DNA from: Brevibacillus choshinensis
Lineage (GTDB): Bacteria; Bacillota; Bacilli; Brevibacillales; Brevibacillaceae
DNA: 64,000 nucleotides
Assembly (NCBI RefSeq): GCF_001420695.1
Contig: NZ_LJJB01000013.1
Span: 1,030,121-1,094,120 of the forward strand
Reading direction: 5' to 3'
Shown here: positions 25,222 to 33,538 of the stretch, in pieces
Numbering within the stretch: the stretch's first letter is position 1
Layout: the number at the start of each line of letters is the position of its first letter
The notes under the pieces: generated by a model
Seen by the model: only the letters and a program-made list of their open reading frames with translations
Told to the model about the DNA's origin: nothing
Database searches by the model: none
Position numbers and translations under genes: made by a program

Positions 25222-26283
25222 TTAAGCAAAGATGTAGGAGAGTATCTGTTTGTCGACGGCGCCTTCCACCGAAGCCATCAGCTCGCGGTTGCGCATGGTT
25301 GCTCCTAAAATCAGTTGTTCTTTTGGTACGTGAATGACTGCGAGCTTTTGACCCTTTTCGACCTCAGCGGAAACGATCGGTTTGGCTGTCTGCGCATCCA
25401 GAGTCATGATGAGATCTGGGAATGTGCCCAGTCGCTCTCCGTTTACTTCCAAAGTCATATATTCGTTCCAAAACGTCATTTCATGACCGTTGATGACGAC
25501 GCGCCCTACGTCAAAACCACCAGCCGTATTCAATGCAAATTCGTCAACGACACCAGCTGTGACAACACGGCCTCCGAGCTTTTGGCAGACCGCTTCAATC
25601 GCTGCCTCTCCTTTTGCTCCGAGCAGGGCTTCCCCTACCTCGATCGCCTGCTGGATCGCACCAGGAGCTCCATTTGCTCTGGCATACGCTACAGTCACAG
25701 GATTGCGAGCAACGACAACCAGTCCGCCTGCTTCCACGGAGATCTTGCGCACCAGCCCTGCTGCCTGTTGCAAGTGGCCGCTCACGCATACCTCGTGATA
25801 GCGCTCGTCCTTCCCACCTACGGCAGCTTGGTGAGAAATAAAGCCGTCGAGCTCATGCAGATTCATAGCTCCCATGAGGCCTGTCGGATGTGCTCGTCCA
25901 TTACATGGCAAGTCGATCACGGGAAGCCCTGTCACTGCAGCCTGAAACCAGCCGTTTACCGTCGTACCTGCCCCATTTTCATTGGTGATGATCCCTTTAA
26001 TCGGCTGACCGATTGTCTTTTCTAAAAGCTGCAAGGCACGAACGTAATGCATCGGTTTTGTATATTGATCCGTGGCAGCAGGTGCCCCGACCAGCGCAAC
26101 TGTCGCCAGCAGATCTTCGTCATTCATCTCTTCTGCGGTATACAGCTGCGGTGTTCCCACTTCCAACGCGAGACGCCCTGATTCCAGTCCATCTTCCAGC
26201 CAGCCACCACCGCCTCCGCCTAACACGCATCCGCCGTATACAGCTGCTTCCATCATGGAAGTCGTTAAGGTCACTTTCGCCAT
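25222..26283 (-). CDS. DUF917 family protein
   Basis: 353 aa. It begins AAVYGGCVLGGGGGGWLEDG, the glycine-rich opening typical of DUF917, and has NENGAGTTVNGWFQAAVTGLPVIDLPCNGRAHPTGLMGAM and AGGFDVGRVVINGHE further in. DUF917 proteins often accompany hydantoinase/oxoprolinase-type genes, but their reaction is not known. The start is ATG 26283, with GGAGGAG 9 nt upstream; the longer frame begins inside the OPT gene. It sits between the OPT transporter and DUF1177 as the middle gene of a three-gene operon. Confidence 0.87.
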   Translation of the reverse strand: MAKVTLTTSMMEAAVYGGCVLGGGGGGWLEDGLESGRLALEVGTPQLYTAEEMNDEDLLATVALVGAPAATDQYTKPMHYVRALQLLEKTIGQPIKGIITNENGAGTTVNGWFQAAVTGLPVIDLPCNGRAHPTGLMGAMNLHELDGFISHQAAVGGKDERYHEVCVSGHLQQAAGLVRKISVEAGGLVVVARNPVTVAYARANGAPGAIQQAIEVGEALLGAKGEAAIEAVCQKLGGRVVTAGVVDEFALNTAGGFDVGRVVINGHEMTFWNEYMTLEVNGERLGTFPDLIMTLDAQTAKPIVSAEVEKGQKLAVIHVPKEQLILGATMRNRELMASVEGAVDKQILSYIFA

Positions 26284-26311
26284 TTTGTTTCTCCTCCATC
26301 TCCAGTTGGTT

Positions 26312-27916
26312 TTATTTCTTGGCAAATTTCACTACGGAACTAAAGAAGCTGTAGAGCGCATCCCCGGCGATAAAACCAGCCGCGAGAATACTGAGTGTGC
26401 TTTCTGCTTGTTTGCCTTTCATTTTCAACACGACCGTGCGAATGAGGATACCAGCCAGTACCGCCCAGCCCGCATTCGGATTCAGGATCAGCAACCCTGT
26501 GGCAAACATGACCCCAACCTGACGACTGGATCCACCAACCAATTGCAGGATTGCGCCTGGAATCGCCCACATCAGCAATTGCTTGGCAACCTCTGGGGAA
26601 GTACCTGCCTCAATCGTACTGGCGTATACTTTATCCACGGGTGGGATGAGCCCTTGAGAGAAAAAGCTGTTGTACGAAAACATGACGGTAATCAAAGCGA
26701 CACCAAACGCGATCAAGCCTGCGAAGTATTGCTGTTTGCGACCTGCTAGCTCTGCTTCAGGATCGGAACCGTTGCCACGCAAGATGTAGCCCGTTTTCAA
26801 GTCGTAGCCCATATCAGCAAAAGCTGGACCTGTCGCAGCACTGAAACCTACCAAGAGTGCTAGCGCCACTGGTGGGAACCCGATCATCATCCCGATGATC
26901 AGCGTAATCAGCGCAATCGCAAAAGCCGGGAACCACCCAGAGTGCATCGCCGCAATCCCTACGATCAGTTCGTGTACGTACGCAGCAAATGCAGCGAAGA
27001 TCATAAAGCCGATCAACATGCCGAATGACATGTGTGAAATCAGTCCGCCTGTAAGTGCGACAATCAATGCAATGACCAAATAGGCAATAAAGCCAAATCC
27101 CAGAGTCCGGGAGGTTTGTTTGTCACTTTTCGTATACGTTACTTCCTCAACAGAAGAAGAAGCGTTTGTAACCGGTTTCTTTTTTCTAAAAATAATAACT
27201 GCCACTTGGAACAATGCGACTATCCCTGCCCCGATCATAAAGCCGTGCGGGATATACATTGTGTTCACGTCAACATGGAAAAGTGGTACGGAATATTGTC
27301 TTAGCAAAAGACCGATGCCAAACATCGCCAAGGCCCAGATGTTCCCGATAAACGCTACCCCGAATGCGGACATCGAAATGCCCAAGTATGAACCAATCAA
27401 ACCAATGACCGTCCCTACTCCCAACAACGCCCCACGCTTACCGCCTTTGTCTCCTGCGATAATCGCTTCCGCTGTAGCAACACCCGGAGCCCATGTCCCT
27501 GAGGCCGGGAATACTTTGGAATCGAAGAGCTTGTACAGCAGTGCTGTATCCACAAACATCGCCAGCCCTGCCCCGATCATCATTGGCATGATCAGTTCTG
27601 GCTTCCCCATCGCAAAGGGGATCCCAATGGGAATCAGCAAGCTGTTTGCCGCACCGAATGTCGCAGAGGAAATTGACGTCTGTACCAGGTTTTGTCGATG
27701 AATCGATCTGTATTTCGAAAATATCTCCAATGGAATCCGAGCGATCAGCATCGCGGCCAGCGCACCTATAATCGATGTGCTCGGCGTTACCCCAAGCGAT
27801 GTAATCAGCTGCATTCCAATTATGGCACCAAATACGGACAAGCCTACGTTCAATAGTAGTGAGAACGGCTCGAAAACAGAGGGATGCTTTTCTTTGGAAG
27901 TTTTATTTTTAGCCAT
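26312..27916 (-). CDS. OPT/YSL-like oligopeptide transporter family protein
   Basis: 534 aa with about fourteen hydrophobic segments. GTWAPGVATAEAIIAGDKGG, FHVDVNTMYIPHGFMIGAG, GFPPVALALLVGFSAATGPAFADMGYDLKTG and the terminal AAGFIAGDALYSFFSS are OPT-superfamily-like. These proteins import peptides or metal chelates using a proton gradient. It is first in an operon with DUF917 and DUF1177, so it probably brings in their substrate. Spacing to the DUF917 start is 28 nt. The PucR gene lies upstream, after a terminator. Confidence 0.85.
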   Translation of the reverse strand: MAKNKTSKEKHPSVFEPFSLLLNVGLSVFGAIIGMQLITSLGVTPSTSIIGALAAMLIARIPLEIFSKYRSIHRQNLVQTSISSATFGAANSLLIPIGIPFAMGKPELIMPMMIGAGLAMFVDTALLYKLFDSKVFPASGTWAPGVATAEAIIAGDKGGKRGALLGVGTVIGLIGSYLGISMSAFGVAFIGNIWALAMFGIGLLLRQYSVPLFHVDVNTMYIPHGFMIGAGIVALFQVAVIIFRKKKPVTNASSSVEEVTYTKSDKQTSRTLGFGFIAYLVIALIVALTGGLISHMSFGMLIGFMIFAAFAAYVHELIVGIAAMHSGWFPAFAIALITLIIGMMIGFPPVALALLVGFSAATGPAFADMGYDLKTGYILRGNGSDPEAELAGRKQQYFAGLIAFGVALITVMFSYNSFFSQGLIPPVDKVYASTIEAGTSPEVAKQLLMWAIPGAILQLVGGSSRQVGVMFATGLLILNPNAGWAVLAGILIRTVVLKMKGKQAESTLSILAAGFIAGDALYSFFSSVVKFAKK

Positions 27917-28180
27917 GTTCCTACCCCCTTTTATAATTTTCTGTATGATTGCACAAAGACTGAAAAAGCGTTTTTCCTACTACTGTTTCTTCTTTCTTCC
28001 CATCAGATACACTCGCGTAAATGGAACGCGGCGTCCTGGAAGCTTTGCAGGAACCGTTGTTTCGAAGCGCTGTCGATTCTCTCCCCCTTCAAAAGGTTGT
28101 TTCTTATCTATTCTGTTTTTTTTTACTTTTAGAAAAACTTGGCTTATCGCCCAGTTCAATAGCGAAAGCCTTAGTTTTTC

Positions 28181-28219
28181 TTATACTTTCTTCCTTTATT
28201 AAACTTTCTGAAAGTATAA
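28181..28219. promoter_or_regulatory. Inverted repeat upstream of OPT operon, candidate operator
   Basis: TTATACTTTC (28181-28190) and GAAAGTATAA (28210-28219) are perfect 10-bp arms 19 nt apart, about 265 bp before the OPT start and just after the PucR terminator. Binding by the neighbouring PucR protein is a plausible inference. In RNA the same arms could form a hairpin. Confidence 0.4.
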
Positions 28220-28251
28220 CAAAAACAAGCCGCTTTCCCCTATGGAAAGCG
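28219..28251 (-). terminator. Terminator of the PucR gene
   Basis: On the minus strand CGCTTTCC/GGAAAGCG is followed by GGCTTGTTTTTGTT. The rest of the 390-bp gap to the OPT gene (27917-28180) holds no gene I can support. Confidence 0.65.
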
Positions 28252-28309
28252 ACCCAAAAGTTGACCCCCATTTTTGGGCGCCATCACAAATATGTGATTG
28301 TACGTAGCT

Positions 28310-29869
28310 CTACGTGATCGCTTTGGCATGAATATCCTTCGTCTTCCATACCCGCATGGCTACGTCCAGACGAAAGCGTACCTCGGGATCATTCAAATCA
28401 TTTTGGATGATTTCGCTCACTCGATCTAGTCGATACAAGACGGAATTGCGATGGATAAACAACTCTTCCGCTACCCGCTTGGTGTTGCCGCCCGATCGCA
28501 GGAACGCATTGAGTGTAGCCAGCAGCTCGGTTCCATATTCTTTATCATACGCAACGATAGGCTCGATCAGCATTGAGGTGAGTGCAGTGAGCACAGGATG
28601 TCCGGCCGCATCCAAAAGCAGGTCTTCCACAAGCACTTCGTGGAAATGAACGATCTTTTGCTTTGGCTGTGTATGTAGACCGATTTCCATGGCTTTGTGC
28701 GCTTCCTGTCTGCTCGTTGGAACATCCGACAACTGCTCGCGGATGGCGCCGATCCCTACGTACAATTGAGTATGGGCAGGAATCTCCTCAGCCTGGGCCA
28801 TAAGCTCACGCACTAACTGCTCGGCTTCGGCTCTCTGCTTTTCTGCCGTGTCATGGATGGTCGAGCACAGCACGATCAGTGAATCGTTGATAAAAACTCC
28901 CTTTCGTGTATACACACCGGGCTTGTTCACCCGTTGAACCAGCAGATTGTACATACGCGTCAGCGACTCATCACGGCCCTGCTTTTCAGCCCCCGCTCGA
29001 ATCTGCAGCACCATTACATAGGAAAACCGCCCGAGAGGAATTCCTAGCTGCTGGGCGCGATAACGTAGCAGATCCTCCTGATGGGACGAACCGGAAAACA
29101 GCTCCACCAGAAACGATTCCTGTTCCCTTTCCCGCTGCAGCTGCTGCGACTGGCGAATCGTAAACTCAATGGCGAGCACGGTAATGGCATGATCGAGGCA
29201 CATCTCTTCAAAGCGCTCCTGCTCCCCGAGCACTCTGGAAATAGCTAAATACCCCATGACCTTGCTGCCTACTTGCACAGGTCGCTTTTCCATAAAATCC
29301 GTCCAGCCAAAACGAGTCGTGCAGCTCTCCACTTCTCCGTCTTCATTCAGTACAGCAGCCTCACAGCCTAGCAAATGCCCAATCAACACGACTAGCTCAG
29401 TCGTCCGACGGTTTAAGACCAGATTGGTAAACTGCTGATTGATTTCCCGCACCTCCCGCAGCAAAAATGCCTGCCGATTGAGGATTTGATCAATCACCGT
29501 ATGCGTCATATCGATAAACGTAATTTCTAGTGGAATATCGAACAACGGGATGCCGTAAAGATTGCTTTTTTCCAGTGCCTCCTGGGGCACCTCTTGAATA
29601 AATCGCTTCGTCTTGATCCCTACCGCCGATCCACCAACCCGATGCATCTCATCTAGCAGCCTGCACAGCATCGTAGGTTCATGGCGAAAGGAATAGCCCG
29701 TCGTCAATATCAATTCATTGGGTCGCAGAAAACCGGTCAAAGTCGGGGTTTCCATGTTGTCGATATAGTAAATTTCCTTGGATACGCCACTCGCGCCTGC
29801 CATGACCTGTACCCCATTAAACAAGGGCAGCTGCAGAAGCCGTTCCACGGTAAAAGGCTTGTTTTCCAT
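28310..29869 (-). CDS. PucR/CdaR family transcriptional regulator
   Basis: 519 aa. The N-terminal PucR domain (TVERLLQLPLFNGVQVMAGASGVSKEIYYIDNMETPTLTGFLRPNELILTTGYSF) is followed by a central GGDEF-like CdaR region and a C-terminal HTH_30 (FLRSGGNTKRVAEELFIHRNSVLYRLDRVSEI). These regulators control purine, GABA, glycerate or peptide catabolism and sense small metabolites. The gene lies between the OPT-DUF917-DUF1177 operon and the M20-YfcC operon, all on the same strand, so it is the likely regulator of one or both. The start is ATG with GAGGTG upstream. Confidence 0.92.
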   Translation of the reverse strand: MENKPFTVERLLQLPLFNGVQVMAGASGVSKEIYYIDNMETPTLTGFLRPNELILTTGYSFRHEPTMLCRLLDEMHRVGGSAVGIKTKRFIQEVPQEALEKSNLYGIPLFDIPLEITFIDMTHTVIDQILNRQAFLLREVREINQQFTNLVLNRRTTELVVLIGHLLGCEAAVLNEDGEVESCTTRFGWTDFMEKRPVQVGSKVMGYLAISRVLGEQERFEEMCLDHAITVLAIEFTIRQSQQLQREREQESFLVELFSGSSHQEDLLRYRAQQLGIPLGRFSYVMVLQIRAGAEKQGRDESLTRMYNLLVQRVNKPGVYTRKGVFINDSLIVLCSTIHDTAEKQRAEAEQLVRELMAQAEEIPAHTQLYVGIGAIREQLSDVPTSRQEAHKAMEIGLHTQPKQKIVHFHEVLVEDLLLDAAGHPVLTALTSMLIEPIVAYDKEYGTELLATLNAFLRSGGNTKRVAEELFIHRNSVLYRLDRVSEIIQNDLNDPEVRFRLDVAMRVWKTKDIHAKAIT

Positions 29870-29930
29870 GCATTCACCTCATCGCACTCGCTCTTCTACT
29901 GAATGCTACCATATTTGCAGGTATAAAAGA

Positions 29931-29957
29931 AAAGAGACCTGATCATCAGGTCTCTTT
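29931..29957 (-). terminator. Terminator of the M20-YfcC operon
   Basis: A 27-nt palindrome AAAGAGACCTGATCATCAGG... is followed by TTCTTTTAT on the minus strand. The intervening 29958-30100 holds only short, unsupported frames. Confidence 0.8.
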
Positions 29958-30100
29958 GGCTCCTTCTATCATGGCTACGAGTCTACGAAGTTCCTGCACC
30001 AATCAGTTCAGCAGTCGTATTGGAACGAAGCGTGTTTTTCACCGAATATAAGCCAGGAAAGGGCTTGAACGGGAACCGATTTAATCCACCACTGACCAGC

Positions 30101-31534
30101 TTAATAAGCAATCGCATGCCCAATAAGCACAAAGACTGCTCCGGTAATGACCCACATCAGCATCAGCGGCCACATGAATTTGACCCATTGCTGATACGTA
30201 ATCCCCGATACCGCCAGACTGCCCATTAGTGCAGAAGAGGTCGGCAGAATCATATTGGTGAAACCGTCTCCCATTTGGAAGGCGAGGACGGATGTTTGGC
30301 GAGTTACGCCGAGCAGGTCTGCGAGCGGTACCATGATCGGCATGGTCGTAGCCGCTAACCCCGTTCCCGATGTGATAAAGACGTTCATGACGGTCTGGAA
30401 GAAATACATCCCAAGCACTTGAATCGAGCCGTGCAAATGACCTACGGCATCGGACAATCCGAAGACGATCGTGTCGATGACATTCCCCTGCTCCAGAACA
30501 ATCAGGATCGAACGGGCAATCCCGATAATGAATGCGCCAAAGGTGATGGCGCTCGCGCCTTTTACAAATTCACTGGCAATCCGGCTCGGACCAAACTTCG
30601 CGCATAAGCCCGAAACGACGCCCATCGTCAAAAACAATGCCGACAGTTCTTCCATCCACCAGTCTTTTTTCGATACCCCCCATATGAGCAGAGCAAAGCT
30701 GGCGATGATGGTGAGGACCGTCAAAATATGTTTGACCTCCAAGCTAGGGAGCGAAGAAAGGTCTAGTTTCTTCTCTGTAGACGTTTTCTCCAGATTGTGA
30801 ACGATGCTGGCTTCTGGTGTCTTGCGTACCTTGCGTGCATAGCGGATGATGTACCAGCTGGTGATAACCAAAAGCGTGATCAACAGAATGGCCCGTAGCC
30901 ACATCCCCGAAAACATCGGTACCTCAGCGATGACCTGAGCCAGTCCCACGTTAAACGGATTCATCAGACCCGCAGTAAAACCGATGGAGGCCCCGAGCGA
31001 GACCATCGCCGTTCCTGTCAACGCATCATACCCGAGTGAACGGGCGATCGCGATTCCCAGTGGTACGAAAACCATGACCTCGGACGACATGCCCATCGTA
31101 AAACCACCGACGGAGAACAATCCCAAGAACACCGGAATAATCATGATGCCCCGTTTGGAAAATGTTTTTGCTACCCGGCTCGTCACGGCTTCGATCGTTC
31201 CTGTCGCCGTGATGACCTGAAACGCACCGCCGATAATAAAGATGAAGAATACGATATCACTGGAATCAATGAGTCCTTTTACAATAGCTTTTGGTACTTC
31301 TACCAGACTGACCGGATCGCCTTCCACGGCGTGATAGGAGTTGGGGACTACTAACGTTTTCCCAGAGGTCGGATCCTTTGCCCGCTCAAACTCGCCGGAC
31401 GGCACTAAATAAGTAAGGGCCGCGGCGAGCAATGTCAGGATGACCAAAAGCACGAAGGTATGAGGCATTTTGATATATTTTCGCCAAAATGAAGTCGGCC
31501 GACCAGAATCCGTCATAACGGGATGTACGCTCAT
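30101..31534 (-). CDS. YfcC family / C4-dicarboxylate-carrier-like membrane transporter
   Basis: 477 aa, about twelve hydrophobic segments. FWRKYIKMPHTFVLLVILTLLAAALTYLVPSGEFER is the standard YfcC opening, and GLMNPFNVGLAQVIAEVP, ITSGTGLAATTMPIMVPLADLLGVTRQ and GDGFTNMILPTSSALMGSLAVSGITYQQW are family hallmarks. The family includes uncharacterised carriers for amino acids or dicarboxylates. Only two bases separate it from the M20 amidohydrolase, so transport and hydrolysis are coupled: it may import an N-acyl amino acid or dipeptide, or export the product. Confidence 0.9.
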   Translation of the reverse strand: MSVHPVMTDSGRPTSFWRKYIKMPHTFVLLVILTLLAAALTYLVPSGEFERAKDPTSGKTLVVPNSYHAVEGDPVSLVEVPKAIVKGLIDSSDIVFFIFIIGGAFQVITATGTIEAVTSRVAKTFSKRGIMIIPVFLGLFSVGGFTMGMSSEVMVFVPLGIAIARSLGYDALTGTAMVSLGASIGFTAGLMNPFNVGLAQVIAEVPMFSGMWLRAILLITLLVITSWYIIRYARKVRKTPEASIVHNLEKTSTEKKLDLSSLPSLEVKHILTVLTIIASFALLIWGVSKKDWWMEELSALFLTMGVVSGLCAKFGPSRIASEFVKGASAITFGAFIIGIARSILIVLEQGNVIDTIVFGLSDAVGHLHGSIQVLGMYFFQTVMNVFITSGTGLAATTMPIMVPLADLLGVTRQTSVLAFQMGDGFTNMILPTSSALMGSLAVSGITYQQWVKFMWPLMLMWVITGAVFVLIGHAIAY

Positions 31535-31536
31535 GC

Positions 31537-32733
31537 TCAGGCCTCCTCTGATTGTTTATTCTTTTTCCAGGTCTCGAACTCTTCCCGTACTTTCTGGAAG
31601 ACAGCTTGATCTGCACATAAATCATAGGCGGTCATAGCCAACGCTTTTGCCGCATGATTCATTCCGATCAGGCCATCCTCAGACGCAGTTGCCACTGTAA
31701 ATTCTGGTGTATGGGTGCCTGCCTCTGTTATTTTGATATAAGGATGGATCGTCGCCGTCACCTGTCCGACATTCCCGATATCCGAAGAGCCAATGCCGCC
31801 CTTTTTCGGTGGATCGCTCACTTCAATCCCCATCGCCTCCAGATTTTCAGCAAACAATCCCGCAAGTGCATGATTGTTGTTTCGCTCCGCATAGACGAGA
31901 CCTTCTTTGATCTCTGCACGCGCCCCGACCGCTTCGGCAGAGTGATGTACGGTCTTGTAGACCTTTTCTGTCAGCTCGCGAAGCTCCCGTACATTGGCTG
32001 CTCGGAGAATAAACTTGGCTTCGCAGTATTCCGGCACGACATTTGGTGCATCTCCGCCTTTTGTAATAATGCCATGAATCCGCACATCTTCCTTGCAAAA
32101 CTGGCGCAGGGAATTGATGGCAACAAACGTGTTGATCAAGGCGTCCAATGCACTAATGCCTTTTTCTGGCGCAGAGGACGCGTGAGCCTGCTTCCCGTAA
32201 AAGCTAAAGGTCGCATCGACACAAGCGAGTGCACCACGCAAGACCATCGTCTTTTTGTGAGGGTGGCACATCATAGCAGCATCAACTTCATCAAATACAC
32301 CTTGTCCACACATGATGATTTTGCCTCCGCCATCTTCTTCTGCTGGCGTTCCCATCACGATGATGCGACCAGGCAAATCAGGGATTGCCTTTTTCAGTGC
32401 CAATGCCGCTCCTACAGCCGACGTCCCGATCAGATTGTGACCGCAAGCATGTCCAATCTCTGGTAGCGCGTCGTACTCCGCGAGCAAGGCAATCGTAGGT
32501 CCCCCTGGTCGTCCTTCCCACGTTGCACGGAAAGCGGTTTCAAGTCCGGCTATCTCACGCTCTACTTCAAAACCTGCTGCCACCAGCGGCTCCGTCAACC
32601 ATTGTGATGCTTTTTTCTCGAAAAAACTGAGCTCTGGGTTGGCATGGATCGCCAAGGCGATCTCACGCAGCTGGGCATCAAGCTCATCGACGGCTTGTAC
32701 AATACGCTGTTTGTTCTCGGAAGTCTGTCCCAT
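31537..32733 (-). CDS. M20 family amidohydrolase/peptidase
   Basis: 398 aa. It is of the AbgB/aminoacylase type: AIHANPELSFFEKKASQWL, ALLAEYDALPEIGHACGHNLIG with the metal-binding His and Asp residues, GTPAEEDGGGKIIM with the catalytic Glu, and a dimerisation domain with GKQAHASSAPEKGISALDALI. It hydrolyses an amide such as an N-acyl amino acid, aminobenzoyl-glutamate-like compound or dipeptide in the cytoplasm. The start is ATG 32733; AGGAGG lies 13 nt upstream, somewhat far, and a much longer in-frame extension is poorly protein-like. It is the first gene of the operon with YfcC. Confidence 0.92.
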   Translation of the reverse strand: MGQTSENKQRIVQAVDELDAQLREIALAIHANPELSFFEKKASQWLTEPLVAAGFEVEREIAGLETAFRATWEGRPGGPTIALLAEYDALPEIGHACGHNLIGTSAVGAALALKKAIPDLPGRIIVMGTPAEEDGGGKIIMCGQGVFDEVDAAMMCHPHKKTMVLRGALACVDATFSFYGKQAHASSAPEKGISALDALINTFVAINSLRQFCKEDVRIHGIITKGGDAPNVVPEYCEAKFILRAANVRELRELTEKVYKTVHHSAEAVGARAEIKEGLVYAERNNNHALAGLFAENLEAMGIEVSDPPKKGGIGSSDIGNVGQVTATIHPYIKITEAGTHTPEFTVATASEDGLIGMNHAAKALAMTAYDLCADQAVFQKVREEFETWKKNKQSEEA

Positions 32734-32843
32734 ATTCCTGATATAGCCTCCTTTTCTTCCTTCGTAGACATTTCGAAAAATTGAAATAGATTGGAATGCA
32801 CTCATTGTACGATCATGCTTTTTATAAGTAAAATTAAAACATT

Positions 32844-33074
32844 TTAACCCATAACTATAATTTTTTTTATAGCTTGGCAAAAATAAAAGAGGCCATCATC
32901 ACTTTGGAAGGATAACGACCTCTTGTGTTTTTGCTGATTTTGTTTTTCCACTTTTGTCTTCGTCCTGCGTTGATTCATATCCACAAAGGCGAAGATACTT
33001 CTGTTCAGCTCCGGGTTGCGTTTTCCTTCACGCTCCAGCTTTTCTCGATGCTTGCGCGCATTGCTTTTTGCCAT
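32844..33074 (-). CDS. Small basic conserved hypothetical protein
   Basis: 76 aa in the longest frame. MAKSNARKHREKLEREGKRNPELNRSIFAFVDMNQRRTKTK looks like a small basic protein common in Bacillales with no known function. The start is ATG 33074, with AGGAG 8 nt upstream. The reading frame continues through a terminator-like hairpin (32887-32924), which encodes the stretch SLSFQSDDGLFYF; related proteins as I remember them end near an SxDGxFxF motif, so the last dozen residues may be a read-on tail created by a lost stop codon. Confidence 0.7.
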   Translation of the reverse strand: MAKSNARKHREKLEREGKRNPELNRSIFAFVDMNQRRTKTKVEKQNQQKHKRSLSFQSDDGLFYFCQAIKKIIVMG

Positions 33075-33212
33075 ATGACTCACTCCTTTGTTCTATATGA
33101 TAAGCCGCATGGGGGTCGGATGCAACTAAAATGGGGGAATTACCAATATCACTTGTCCACTCCCAAAGACTCACCCTCGAATAAGCTGTAGGGAACGGGA
33201 GGTGATGCGTTT

Positions 33213-33476
33213 TTGAAAAAGCCAACTGCATCCAGAGTAGAGAATCAAGTCTATTCCAATCGAGTCTTACGGTCCGAATTCGATAGGAAATGGCGGACTT
33301 TCGTGACCCGTAGCGGGTATGTGTCGTATATCGCAACGGCAAATCGCGCCAAGGTAGTCGTCCTGCTCTCCAACGGTTCCCGCAAGCTCCTCATTTTCAA
33401 CAAAGGCGGGCGAGTCCTCGTAGGCGGCGGAGGTACTAGTCATTATAGTAAACCTCATGTCGCGCAAGATCTGTAG
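33213..33476 (+). CDS. Possible small protein, unknown function
   Basis: 87 codons from a TTG start placed 8 nt after GGGAGGTG. The middle, RTFVTRSGYVSYIATANRAKVVVLLSNGSRKLLIFNKGGRV, alternates hydrophobic and basic residues as a small beta-barrel would, which is why I keep it. The N-terminus is basic (KKPTASRVENQV). I recognise no family. It is the only plus-strand gene in this stretch and is convergent with the LysR gene. An overlapping minus-strand frame has no good ribosome binding site. Confidence 0.4.
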   Translation: MKKPTASRVENQVYSNRVLRSEFDRKWRTFVTRSGYVSYIATANRAKVVVLLSNGSRKLLIFNKGGRVLVGGGGTSHYSKPHVAQDL

Positions 33477-33538
33477 GTTTTCGCTGGCAACAAAAAATGC
33501 CCTTTCTTTTGAAAAGAACTGGGCATTTTTCATTTCGT

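Noticed and set aside
29958-30100. Small peptide gene after YfcC
   Set aside because: Two frames are open for 30-40 codons, but neither has a start with a ribosome binding site.
33267-33533. Minus-strand 88-codon frame opposite the 33213 gene
   Set aside because: It has no convincing ribosome binding site; composition looks like a shadow of the plus-strand frame.
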